Assembly: GCA_003615045.1 (NCBI GenBank)
Contig: ML014192.1
Location: 1-64,000 of the forward strand
Source of the DNA: Caulochytrium protostelioides
Lineage: Eukaryota > Chytridiomycota > Caulochytriomycetes > Caulochytriales > Caulochytriaceae
DNA: 64,000 nucleotides
Reading direction: 5' to 3'
A model generated the notes under the pieces. It saw only the letters and a list, made by a program, of their open reading frames with translations, was not told the origin of the DNA and ran no database searches. The number at the start of each line of letters is the position of its first letter. Position 1 is the first letter of the stretch. The translations under genes were made by a program, and so were the position numbers. Positions 55,001-64,000 of this stretch are shown in pieces.

Positions 55001-56289
55001 CGCCCACCGCAGGGCCGGAGGCGAGGGTGACTTCGGCTTCTGTTTTTCCCCGCCCCCATCCCCTGCCCAGGCCCCAACGCCCCATCCCATGCCCATTCGC
55101 ATCCTTGCTATCTCTCTTTTGGAAAACCATTGGAGCGCCTTGGTGGAGGAGAGGCGGCGCGCGCCAGCGCCAGCGCCAGCACGCGATCCCGCGAGCGCGA
55201 CGCGCCCGTCATCATCGTCGTCGCGGGTGGCCGTGGCGCAGCGGCTGGGCTGGCTGGTTCCTCCTCTCAGGTCCGCACCGGCATCGTGCCGGTGCATCTC
55301 CCTCTCTCTCCCTCTCCCGCGGTGGTGGTGCAAGGAGGCCGCAGGCGACGTAAGCCAGAAGGGATGCATGGCTCGACTCGGCTTGACTCAGCTTGGCCGC
55401 GGCCGCCTGGCCTTGCCTCAGCGCGAACTCGTCATGCATCGCATCGCATCGCATCGCATCGCGTCGCATCGCGTCGCATCGCATCGCGTCGCATCGCGTC
55501 GCATCGCATCGTATCGAACCACGGCTGTCAGGACAGGCATCGCGAGACGACGCGACACCGACACCAAGGCCGGCGCCCACGGTCTGCGCGACCGCCTAGG
55601 CCCACCACCGCGCAGCCCGAGCCACGCTTCGGACGAAGCACACGCTCGTCTCAGGCCCTCGCCTCGCGTCGCCCTGAGCTGCGGGTGGGCGGGCGCGGAT
55701 GGAGGCGGAATGGACAAGGGCGAGTGAGACAGGATGGAATGGGAGCGAGGGTCGTCATGCCTGCCCGGTCTCGGCCGACGGCGCGGCAGCGTCATGAGGC
55801 GGCGCGACGACCCCAGGCCCATCGCCCCTCGATGGTCCCATGGCCTCACGGCCCGTCATCCCGGCCCCGGCGTCAGCCTCGGCCTTGGGCTTCGGGCTTC
55901 GGGCCGCGGGCCGCGGGCTTCGGGCGCAAGGACCCACGAAGGGGGCGGGCCTCACGGCCAAGGAAAAAATAACGACCACGACGCGGTCCTCCTGCGCACG
56001 GGGTTCGCTGCGGTCCACGCATCGCGCATCATCGTCGCCGCGTCGCGTCCCGAGCTGAAGACCTTATCTAGGGCTTGCTTGGACGCGCACGCGTTTCGGG
56101 GATATCTGCTTTCGGCTGATGTGACCACGGAATTTGTCTGCATGCTTATACCTGCTGCGTATCTGCCCTCGGTTCTGCGACGTCTCAAGCATACTCTATC
56201 TCCACAGCCGCCCACCCCATTGTCTTCATTTTTTCTCTTTTTCTTGCCCCCCGAGCCCCCTTCCCCCAACCTCCATTGAAATCGTCACC
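52097..56289. other. Long spacer, about 4.2 kb, before the HMG-like gene
   Basis: No convincing gene in six frames. Right part has tandem repeats. The last about 100 bp before 56290 is strongly pyrimidine-rich, as in leaders of highly expressed genes. Confidence 0.4.
55436..55515. repeat. Pentamer minisatellite (GCATC/GCGTC), 16 units
   Basis: Sixteen consecutive 5-bp units alternating GCATC and GCGTC, last unit GTATC. Because five is not divisible by three, it makes ORFs in different frames. Confidence 0.9.
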
Positions 56290-56487
56290 ATGCCCAAGGC
56301 TGAGAAACCCGCCAAGAAGTCGGCCACCGGCAAGGCCGCCAAGGCCCCGACGCCGTACAACCTCTTCATGAAGAGCGAGCTCCCCAAGGTGAAGAGCACC
56401 AACCCGAACCTCTCCCACCGCGAGGCCTTCACGGCCGCCGCCAAGAACTGGGCTACCTCGCCCCAGAACCCCAAGAACAAGAAGTAA
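56290..56487 (+). CDS. Small YABBY/HMG-box-like nuclear protein
   Basis: A complete 65-residue protein: Lys/Ala-rich start (MPKAEKPAKKSATGK), then PTPYNLFMKSELPKVK, then NLSHREAFTAAAKNWATSPQ and a basic end NPKNKK. The core aligns with the YABBY/HMG-like mini-domain of small fungal DNA-binding proteins (pattern SAYNxFM+xELpkxK...P.lsH+eaF..aA.nWa.sP.NPK). It probably binds DNA without sequence specificity. The start has A at -3 (ACCATG) and the leader is pyrimidine-rich. Codon use is strongly biased to C-ending codons (GCC, AAG, AAC), unlike longer neighbours, which suggests high expression. No intron seen. Homologues exist in many chytrids and other fungi, role unproven. Confidence 0.85.
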   Translation: MPKAEKPAKKSATGKAAKAPTPYNLFMKSELPKVKSTNPNLSHREAFTAAAKNWATSPQNPKNKK

Positions 56488-57367
56488 TGCCCCTCTCTTC
56501 CCCTTCCTTCGCGTTTTCCTGACGATCGTCGGAACCGTGTCCGCGTCCCGTCGCGGTGCCGCACGGCGCAGAGGGACCGCGTCCTACCCGCGTCCTGCCG
56601 TGACTGCCGCTTTCGCACACGCCGTCGTCGATTGCCCGGGTCGTCCTGTGACAGCCGCCAAATTCGGGCCCAGTGGTCGCCGGCGCGCCTGTGCCCGGAC
56701 CACCAAGACTCCCTGCAGGCGAAAAAGAACGACGAGCGGCATGGAAGCTTGCGGCGGCGCCCTGCCGCTCGCCCGCCGGTCGCGGCCAACGGCCTGATGG
56801 GACGACGGCAAGGCGATCGCGCGGCCCCGTGAGTCCGATCGCCCGCGTGCCTCGGGTCGGTCTGGCGGAGGCATTTCGGGGCCCTGAACGCCGTCGCGCG
56901 ATCTGATCGTGCCGCGGTACCAAACGGTGGTGAGGTGGTGCGAGGCGCGACGCGCGAGGCCCGTCAGACGCGGCTGTCGCTGCAATGGGGTCATCCCGAC
57001 GGTGCCCGCAAGCACAACGAACAGCGACTTTCTCACGCGAACCTCTCGACGGGCCTCGCTGTCGGATGCTGAAGTCGGTGCCGGTGGTATGGTCTTGCCG
57101 TACCGCATGGTGCGGCTTCGCCTCCTCCTGCTGATTTGTATTCGCGCGACCCGCGACCAGCGCCCCTCGACCCCACTCGGGATCGGTGCCACATTCTTGT
57201 ATGAGCGCGACGTGAAACACGAGGCTTTTCTGTTTCTTCCCCACTGCTTCATATTCCCCCCACTCTATCCTACCATCTATGTCTCTCTGTTCTCTCTTGT
57301 TTCTTTGTGTATTCCCCTATGAGTTTGTCTGACTTTTTTTTACCGAGGATGTGATGAAAGGTCCAGC
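56488..57367. other. Convergent spacer
   Basis: 3' regions of the HMG-like gene and the GATA gene. No gene recognised. Confidence 0.4.
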
Positions 57368-60211
57368 TCAGGCGGAAGACGGATGCGGCAGCGGCGACGC
57401 GCGCCAAGTTTCCGAGCAGCACATCGGTAACGGCGCTGGACACGAGGCGTCCAGATCGGGATCCCAGCCTGGGCCCACGACGTCCCACGGCACGCCGCCT
57501 GCCGATCCAAGCAGCAGGCAGACGCGCCACCACATCGCATCACTCAGATCGCGCACATCCACAGAGATTGAATCGCCCGATCCACCTGCCACGTGGGAGG
57601 TCGAGGCCACACGAGCTATCGTCTCTATTTCCCGATCCGGATCACTAGTCAGCAGGGCCACGAGCGCCGTCAGCGTTGCAGGCGGTAAATGCGGGATCAC
57701 TGCTTGCAGATGCGCCGCACGGCCACTCGGATCAGACAAGGCGGTCGCCCGTGCCGACGACGGCGTAACCGTCACGTCAGGGGAGAGATGGCTGGTTGGT
57801 GGTCGTGCTGCAGAAGCAGAGGCAGATATGGATATGGATGTGGGAGTGAAGGAGGTAGGTAGGATACTCCCCAGTGCCGGGGCCGCACTGGGTCTCGCAG
57901 CTGGTGGAGCGGGCATGACCGATAGGAGGGATGACAGCGACCGTGAGGTCTGCGGCGGCGAGGCCAAGGCCCCTCTTGGGGGTTTCGATGGTACAGAAGG
58001 CGGTGTCATCGATGGGGCCATCCACTGCGCTGCCGCGGACGACACAGAGGCCGAGAAGTCGCTAGAGGGTCGCTCCATTGAATGACATGGTACAGAGAAA
58101 CGTTGATCAGACCCTGATATTCCCTGATGATGGTCGCGACCGCTATCACTCGATGTTTCGCTCAGGCTTTCGCAGGATGCGAGATCGGGCACAATAGTGC
58201 TCGGCCGACGCACATGCGAGTTGACAGGCTCAGTCGCAGAAGCAATGGTCATGTGAGAAGTGTCGCCCATAGCAATCGCTGGTGGTGAATGGCACAGCTC
58301 GTGCGTGAGTGATCGAGCTGCTGCAAGAGCGGGTCCGGATGACATAAAATCCATCGAGGCCAGCTCGACGTCGAAGGCGGCCAGGTGTTCAAGCGTTCGG
58401 GCCAGGGCCTCGTAACCAAGCGATGTGTCGGGATCATTGCTTGCGCCATTACTCTGGTGATACGTTGTATTGACCGCTCTGGTGGAGTTTTCGAGGGCCA
58501 CCGGGTCGCTGTCACATATGACGCCACGGCTGAGGCAGAACAGATCGTGGGCCAATGAATCGCGCAACGCGCAAGATGCAGGCGCTCCGGCCGGAATAGA
58601 AGGGTGGGTCGCGCACGAATGTGGCGATGGAGAGTATGAGGTAGAGGAGGTATCAGAAGATGAGGAGGAGGAGGAGGAAGACGACGACGAGCAGGAGGAG
58701 GATGAGCACGATGATGAGCAACGAGTCGTGTCAGTCATATGTCTGTTTAACGGCGTCGGCATGACGGTCGCGTTGAAGATGCCGGATTCGTGTCTTTCTG
58801 CAGTGGGAAGCGCCTCCTTCGTCACGATGGCCGGCGATGGCATCGGTGATGCCATGGTGAACGACAGATCCGCCACGTTCCAAATCGGCGAAACGGCGGC
58901 ATCAATATAGCATGGTACCGTCGCATGGGCGCCAAGGGACTCAGTGGCATCGACTTCGGCAGGAAACAGAACTGCGTCAGACAAGGGGCTCACGCTGCGG
59001 TGGTGACGAGTCGCCTGAGGCATGGGCGAGGTCGTAGCATCGCACAGCTGCGGGAAGGCCAGCGGACCCATGCCAAGCGCATCGTCCGACGTGGCATTGT
59101 ATGGCACGCCCCTAGTTTCACACGTTGTGGAGAGCAAGCTGGTCGCCGAGGCCACGGGAACGGATGCTGGAGCGGACACCTGAGCGTGCTGAGCACGGGC
59201 TTGGGAACGAGCCAGATGGCGACGACCCTTGTAGCCTCCTGTTGGTGTGCCAGAGGCCGCAGATTGATCTGAAGTATCCGCCGACTCCCGTCGAGCGGCG
59301 TGCTGGTGCACCATCTGCGCTTCTCGCTTGATCTGGAACGGATCGTTTTGATCGGATTCCAAAGGAAGGGCCGTTCCTTCAGGAGCAATAGAGGCATCGT
59401 TTTTCGACGCCGAATCGGCGAGTGTACCGTCCATCATGGTCGCATCGTCGGTCGCGACGTCGACTCCTGACGTATTCTTCTTGATGAGATGTTCGGGCGC
59501 GCGTCCCGTCGGTCGCACCGCGACGCGAGAAGCATTTCGGAGAATATTGCCGCGACGCCACTTGACACCACAGCGGTTACACAGGGGTGTCCACCCAGGG
59601 GGTCCGTGGCGGAACATGGGGGTTCGCGTGGTGTGGCAAAACGCGCAGGCCCGGGCGTAGGCCAAAAGACATCCTTCTTCTTGGGGACGATCCGGAGCGT
59701 TGGAAGTGTTGGTCGCGATGGCGGCGCCCTTGGCTGTTGTCGATCTGGTCACACCGGATGTGCCACGACCTTCCGTTGCGGACAGCACAGAAAACGAATT
59801 GACTTGATTCCGAGTCTTTTGCTGGCGGCGCGCATGGGATCGTAACGCACATCGTTTTGGCGTGGGTGGCGGCGTCTTCATGGGATGCTCCGTGTCCGGG
59901 GAAGACGCCGTGACGACCGTGTGCTGGTTTGGTTCACTGTATTCAGCAGCGGATGGTTTCGACAAACCATCCTTGTTCCCGTTATGGGCCGTCGGCCGCG
60001 CCGCCGACGGCTGGTCCGTCTCCGCGGTCGCCATCGCCGAAGAAGCAGATGGCGAGGCAACGGCGCAAACGCGCTTCATTGGGGGCGGACTCGCTACACC
60101 CACCGCCGATGACGGCGGCGACGATGATGACGCCGTCGAGTCATCAACGTATCCGGATTTATCTCTTTTCAGACGAAGTCGTAAGGCCCGAATAGGAGAT
60201 GCGACCGCCAT
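57368..60211 (-). CDS. GATA-type zinc-finger transcription factor
   Basis: A 947-residue regulator with one GATA finger: Cys189-x2-Cys192-x18-Cys211-x2-Cys214 in CAFCHTTRTPMFRHGPPGWT and PLCNRCGVKWRRGNIL. The PxWRHG-type loop and KWRRG tail match the fungal GATA/Ash1-like group that binds GATA-like DNA. The remaining protein is Ser/Thr/Pro-rich and probably disordered, with a Ser/Cys run (SSSCSSSSCSSSSSS) near the middle and a hydrophobic block near the C-terminus (VIPHLPPATLTALVALLTSD). The start ATG at 60211 is clear and the gene is intronless. Pathway unknown; fungal GATA factors often control nitrogen, iron or light responses. Confidence 0.88.
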   Translation of the reverse strand: MAVASPIRALRLRLKRDKSGYVDDSTASSSSPPSSAVGVASPPPMKRVCAVASPSASSAMATAETDQPSAARPTAHNGNKDGLSKPSAAEYSEPNQHTVVTASSPDTEHPMKTPPPTPKRCALRSHARRQQKTRNQVNSFSVLSATEGRGTSGVTRSTTAKGAAIATNTSNAPDRPQEEGCLLAYARACAFCHTTRTPMFRHGPPGWTPLCNRCGVKWRRGNILRNASRVAVRPTGRAPEHLIKKNTSGVDVATDDATMMDGTLADSASKNDASIAPEGTALPLESDQNDPFQIKREAQMVHQHAARRESADTSDQSAASGTPTGGYKGRRHLARSQARAQHAQVSAPASVPVASATSLLSTTCETRGVPYNATSDDALGMGPLAFPQLCDATTSPMPQATRHHRSVSPLSDAVLFPAEVDATESLGAHATVPCYIDAAVSPIWNVADLSFTMASPMPSPAIVTKEALPTAERHESGIFNATVMPTPLNRHMTDTTRCSSSCSSSSCSSSSSSSSSSSSDTSSTSYSPSPHSCATHPSIPAGAPASCALRDSLAHDLFCLSRGVICDSDPVALENSTRAVNTTYHQSNGASNDPDTSLGYEALARTLEHLAAFDVELASMDFMSSGPALAAARSLTHELCHSPPAIAMGDTSHMTIASATEPVNSHVRRPSTIVPDLASCESLSETSSDSGRDHHQGISGSDQRFSVPCHSMERPSSDFSASVSSAAAQWMAPSMTPPSVPSKPPRGALASPPQTSRSLSSLLSVMPAPPAARPSAAPALGSILPTSFTPTSISISASASAARPPTSHLSPDVTVTPSSARATALSDPSGRAAHLQAVIPHLPPATLTALVALLTSDPDREIETIARVASTSHVAGGSGDSISVDVRDLSDAMWWRVCLLLGSAGGVPWDVVGPGWDPDLDASCPAPLPMCCSETWRASPLPHPSSA

Positions 60212-61027
60212 CGTGCTCCTTCAAGGGGTGAATGCACCAACGGGATCGTGACAGAGCAGAAAGAAGTAGGCGGGGATCACACCGCTCTTGAAGGCTTTGA
60301 CATACGGTTGTGACGAGAACTGGGTAAAGTTGATGGCAGAGTAGAGGGGATGACAATCCCGGCGAAGATAGGGGTATCGAGTATCGAGATTTTTTAGATA
60401 TAGATCTCGAGAACTTTAGAAAAACGTCAATGGGTCACGATGGAAAGAGTGAAAAGCTGGGGATTAGCTATGTAATGCGTATGCTGTAAACCATGTGTTC
60501 AGATTCAAGAGGATACGAATGAGAGACAATCGAGACGAGAGGGTGGTTTACGCTAAATGCAGCCAAAGATGCCAATTAAGCTTTTTTTATTGTTTGTCTT
60601 TTTGTGTCTCGTGCACGTGCTTCTGCGCCGCCCACCGATCACACACGCGGTTACTCTGCATGCCATCGTCGCCCTCGGAAGTTGTGTCGTCATCCTGCCC
60701 CGCTCCTTCGCCGACGCCTTCCTTCGTCTCCGAGAGAGACATCCGCGCTTTTATATACGTGGGCTGCGTCGCGACCATGCAACCTCGACAACCGCCAGCA
60801 GGCATGCGCGGCGTACTTGGTCCCTCGGAGACGTGGGTCATGACCCACCAACGATGCGCCATGGGCTACGACACTCTCGAGTCTCGCGTCTTGAGCCGCG
60901 AGGCTCGAGCCAGAAGCAACATCCTGCCACCGCGTGGCCTTCGCGCGGCTTCGACCGCCGTAGCGTGACGCCTGACGCCTAGCACAGGGGAGTCAGGTGG
61001 ATGACCCTGCCTGAACTACCGGCACGC

Positions 61028-61072
61028 GCCTCGCTGCCTCGCTGCCTCGCTGCCTCGCTGCCTCACCGCTCG
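61028..61072. repeat. Tandem 8-mer repeat (TCGCTGCC)n
   Basis: Five TCGCTGCC-type units in a row with almost no variation. Confidence 0.85.
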
Positions 61073-61669
61073 GCCCCGCACCGCATGCCGCTCGCTGGCA
61101 CGGCCTTTGAGATGGTTGCGGGCTTGGTCGTGTGCGCCTGGACGACACCTGTCCGGCGCGATTAGGAACTCCGGCGACCCGATGCAACCATCACGAGCAC
61201 ACTAACACCCGCCGAGCGAGACGGCTACGCGTGCGAGCGCCTCGGTATCCCCACTGCGGCCGCGCTCCCTCCTCCGCCTCGGCAGCGGCGCCGCAGCCGT
61301 CCCAGCGGACACTTGCCCATGTGGCCCGCGATTCGTCATGAGCCCCTGCGGGCAGTCTCGTCGGAACAGGACGGACGGGTGGCCGCCGCCGCCGTTCATG
61401 CCGTCTTGGGGCCGCCGAGGCGCGAAGGCGCGTCCGCGCCACTGGCCACGTCTCGGGTCGCCGGTCTCATGTAAGCATTTCATGACACTCGGGGGGAGGG
61501 AAGGGCAGCCGGGGTTTCACCAGATCCATCCGAGGAGCCCGCCGACGGGCTCGCGAGGGTGGCGTGTCCCCAGCCCCTCTGTCGAGGCCCCGCTCTGCGC
61601 TCAGCCGTCCAGCCGCCCCAGGGGCACCCTGCGCCACAGCGGCCGCAGGACCGCGGCACATGGGGCAAA

Positions 61670-61703
61670 ATGCATCATGCAGCATGCAGCATGCAGCATG
61701 CAT
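61670..61703. repeat. Tandem 7-mer repeat (CATGCAG)n
   Basis: Three to four CATGCAG units, flanked by ATGCATC on both sides. Confidence 0.75.
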
Positions 61704-62220
61704 CTTGCGTTTGCTTTGAGGTTGTTCCTCACCTCGCGTATTGAGGACGCAGCTGGGAGCAAGATCGAGACGAATAATCCAGCCGGCACGCCCTTGGGCA
61801 GCCCCCCCCCCACCGACACCGTCTGCGGCATGGCATGGCTGCCGTGGTCAAAGCAAGCTCTGCAGTCCTGCAGCGACGACGGCCGAGCCGCCCGCAGCAT
61901 GTCATTGCGCAAGTCCGGCCGCGAGCCGCGCCGCTGACGGCGATGCGCCGGTCACCCGCGATGAAAGAGCGGCCCCCACCGGCTGGATTGGCGGTGACAC
62001 GCCATCTCGCTGCCGTCGCACGGCCGGCTGCCGCTGGTGTGAAGCGGCGCTGCATGAAGCAAAGATGCTTTGACGCGGCGTTATCGGGGCATGGCCGGGA
62101 GCTAGCGCGGCGTTGTTGGTGGGCTGACGCCGACGTCCTCGATGATGCGGCGTCGGTCGCGTGCTCGGCTCGATCATCTCGCGGAGGTCAGCGTATCAAC
62201 ATCCCGATCACCCCCGCCCC

Positions 62221-62250
62221 CGATCACGCTCGATCACGCTCGATCATATC
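62221..62250. repeat. Tandem 10-mer repeat (CGATCACGCT)n
   Basis: Two full CGATCACGCT units plus a partial third. Confidence 0.7.
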
Positions 62251-63124
62251 ATCAACATGGCCCCCCGATCATGGGTGACAAGCGCCCCATGGCGCTACGG
62301 CGCCCACTCGGCTGGCCGGCGCGAGGAAAGTGGGGTCAGCGCCAGCGAGACGCTACCGACAAGACATTGCAAAACGCCGAGCGTTCCCTTATAGTGAGGA
62401 CGCCGGGATGTATCGGAACACCGACGACGGGCTCCCTGGGAGGCGATCCGAGGCCGCCCGATGGCGAGAGAAGCCCCCTTTCCACGGTACTCGTTCCTGG
62501 GGGTGTCCCCGCCCCGTGAAGCCAAGATTGCGACCACAGCGCCTGCTGGCGTCGTCCCGGTTCGGTCCGGTGGGTGGTCCGGTGCCGTCAGCGCCGGATG
62601 CCAAACGTCCGAGAGGGTCACAAGCCATTACAGGAGTGTTCGCCCTCGGGCAAGGATCGTGCGCGCGCCAGTGTGCATGTGCGCGCTTGCGTCGACGTCG
62701 ACGTCGGCGTCGGTGGTCATGGATGCGGAGGTGGCCATGGATGTAGCGTTTTGAAGCCGACCTCGCGTGGGCTGGTCGGCCGGCTGGTTGCTGTTGGACA
62801 GGCACGCAGGGATGAGAAAAGCCAGGATCTGCTCCATCGCCCTTGAGATTGAGCCGAATCCCCGGCGGGAGTGTCGAGATCATCAATGACATGCGCGACA
62901 ACAGCCTCGATCACTGTGTGATCGATCACGAAGCCATCGATACCGCCGATATATGTGCTGGTCGTCGGACAGAAGCCACCCGGTGGTTGTACCAGAACGA
63001 AAACGTCTCACAAAATGTCGCCATCGCCTCGTGACCACCCCCTTTTTGCTCTAACGTTACGATTACCATCTTGCCATCACTCATCTTTTAGTGATAGCCA
63101 CGTCGTGGCACCCATTGTATCATG

Positions 63125-63545
63125 ATATATATAGGACCATCCTTACCTAACGCACACGTCATCCCCTCCATGGTGCCTCCAGGGGTCCCCCACGGCGGCA
63201 GTAACGCATTCGGTTTATTGCCGACCACAGATAGGAACGGGGCTTGCCCGGGGATGCGGCACAACGCCATCGGCCTGACCTGTGAGGCCAGGCAGCACCG
63301 GATGTTCAACGCGGCATTGAGATCGCGGTTCACCAACTTGCCGTGGGTGGCATCACCGCAGCAAATCTCAGACTACGGTCCCCTGGCGCCGGCGTTGAAC
63401 GGGTTTCAGGACCTCATGCGTCTGAGCACACACCTGGGTCCTCTGGACCCAGTTGACTGCCTGCCTGAGTAGGTGCCCGCCTGAGACGCACGAGAGATCG
63501 GCACGGCCGTCGGGTCCTGGGCTTGCATCTTGGCCAGAATCTCAT
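63125..63545 (-). mobile_element. Decayed Fanzor/TnpB-like element fragment, copy 3
   Basis: Third family member, minus strand. The downstream part reads GKLVNRDLNAALNIRCCLA, LCRIPGQA and NKPNALLPPWG, keeping the Asp of the RuvC-like motif. The upstream part reads GIPDEILAKMQAQDPTAVPI, which aligns with copy 2. The frame is broken between them by an in-frame TGA and a small deletion (GGTGAT versus GGTGTGAT). Beyond 63545 the same frame continues with a further TGA. The end sequence GGTAAGGATGGTCCTATAT resembles the tails of copies 1 and 2. Clearly inactive. Confidence 0.5.
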
Positions 63546-64000
63546 CCGGTATGCCTCTTCATGACGCCCTCACTCGGAGGAACTGTTGAACGATGCCGCG
63601 CCGAAAGCATGAAATCATCACGCAGGCAATCAGCCATGCCCGCTGGTCCTTCCCGACATCCCAACCAAAGCGACAGCATGAACGTGATTTCTCCACCTAA
63701 AGCAACGACATGCATCCTGAATTCACGTTGTCATGTGGGGAGTCGCCCACATCGGTGCCTCAGCAGGACGTGAGGCGATGTGAGCGTGCGGGCTCGCCAC
63801 GACGCGAATCCGGCAAGCGATGAGCATCGACGGCGTCATCGGCGGAATCATCCCTGCGGACGTCTGGCCGGATCCCCACCGCAGGCCCTGCGGTCACGCG
63901 CTTCTTGACGCGGGGCAATGCATCGTGGCCCACGACGCCAGGACCGAATCATGCCGCTCACACCCCCGTCGAGTTACGGTGTTGTCACCATCCGTCCTTC
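63546..64000. other. Right-edge spacer
   Basis: No supported gene. On the minus strand a frame continuing from copy 3 (DVGKDQRAWLIACVM, then RRGIVQQFLRV) might be an older upstream part of the element. It contains stops and is not claimed. Confidence 0.35.

Larger units (their letters stand above)
60212..63124. other. Spacer upstream of the GATA gene
   Basis: 2.9 kb without a supported gene. Includes the GATA promoter and three tandem repeat arrays. Confidence 0.4.

Overview
The window is nuclear DNA from a GC-rich, early-diverging, probably flagellated (zoosporic) fungus. A 12.4 kb single-exon axonemal inner-arm dynein heavy chain implies a motile cilium. SRP68, PAM18/TIM14, SRPK, RPAIN and C9orf85-type genes are eukaryotic housekeeping genes. 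The regulators look fungal (bZIP, GATA, F-BAR/RhoGAP). Introns are few and short, GT-AG, often with a CTGAC/CTGAT branch motif. A chytrid-like or blastoclad-like lineage fits (GC-rich Caulochytrium is one possibility), but species cannot be fixed from sequence alone. I saw no tRNA, rRNA, CRISPR array or prokaryotic operon.

Layout. 1-534 (-): N-terminal part of a Q/H-rich protein that leaves the left edge. 2933-15639 (+): dynein heavy chain, DNAH3/7/12 type. 16774-17888 (+): four-exon divergent Rab-like GTPase. 18131-20671 (-): F-BAR + RhoGAP. 20.7-24.3 kb: gene-poor DNA with short tandem repeats and a mobile-element remnant. 24327-24668 (-): PAM18. 25757-26440 (+): C9orf85/DUF2039 protein. 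26839-28230 (-): bZIP factor. 29952-32516 (-): SRP68. 33177-33962 (+): RPA-interacting protein. 34801-37338 (-): LCAT-like hydrolase lying between two nearly identical direct repeats that carry a broken zinc-finger/nuclease-like gene. 38.8-39.1 kb: Ty3/gypsy RNase H remnant. 39899-42658 (-): SRPK kinase. 45752-47863 and 49979-52096 (-): two paralogous type II membrane SGNH/NXPE-like proteins. 56290-56487 (+): 65-residue YABBY/HMG-like protein. 57368-60211 (-): GATA factor. The remainder is gene-poor GC-rich spacer.

The genes do not form one pathway; this is an ordinary mosaic of unlinked functions. The accessory signals are: (i) a dispersed family of three decayed sequences (about 1.6-1.95, 23.4-23.8 and 63.1-63.5 kb) whose shared protein ends in a motif like the last RuvC motif of Fanzor/TnpB nucleases, followed by a shared 3' tail with a hairpin; (ii) the direct duplication around the LCAT-like gene, whose last seven codons and stop lie inside one repeat copy; (iii) the SGNH-like paralogue pair, in which one member has Asn for Asp in the expected DxxH motif.
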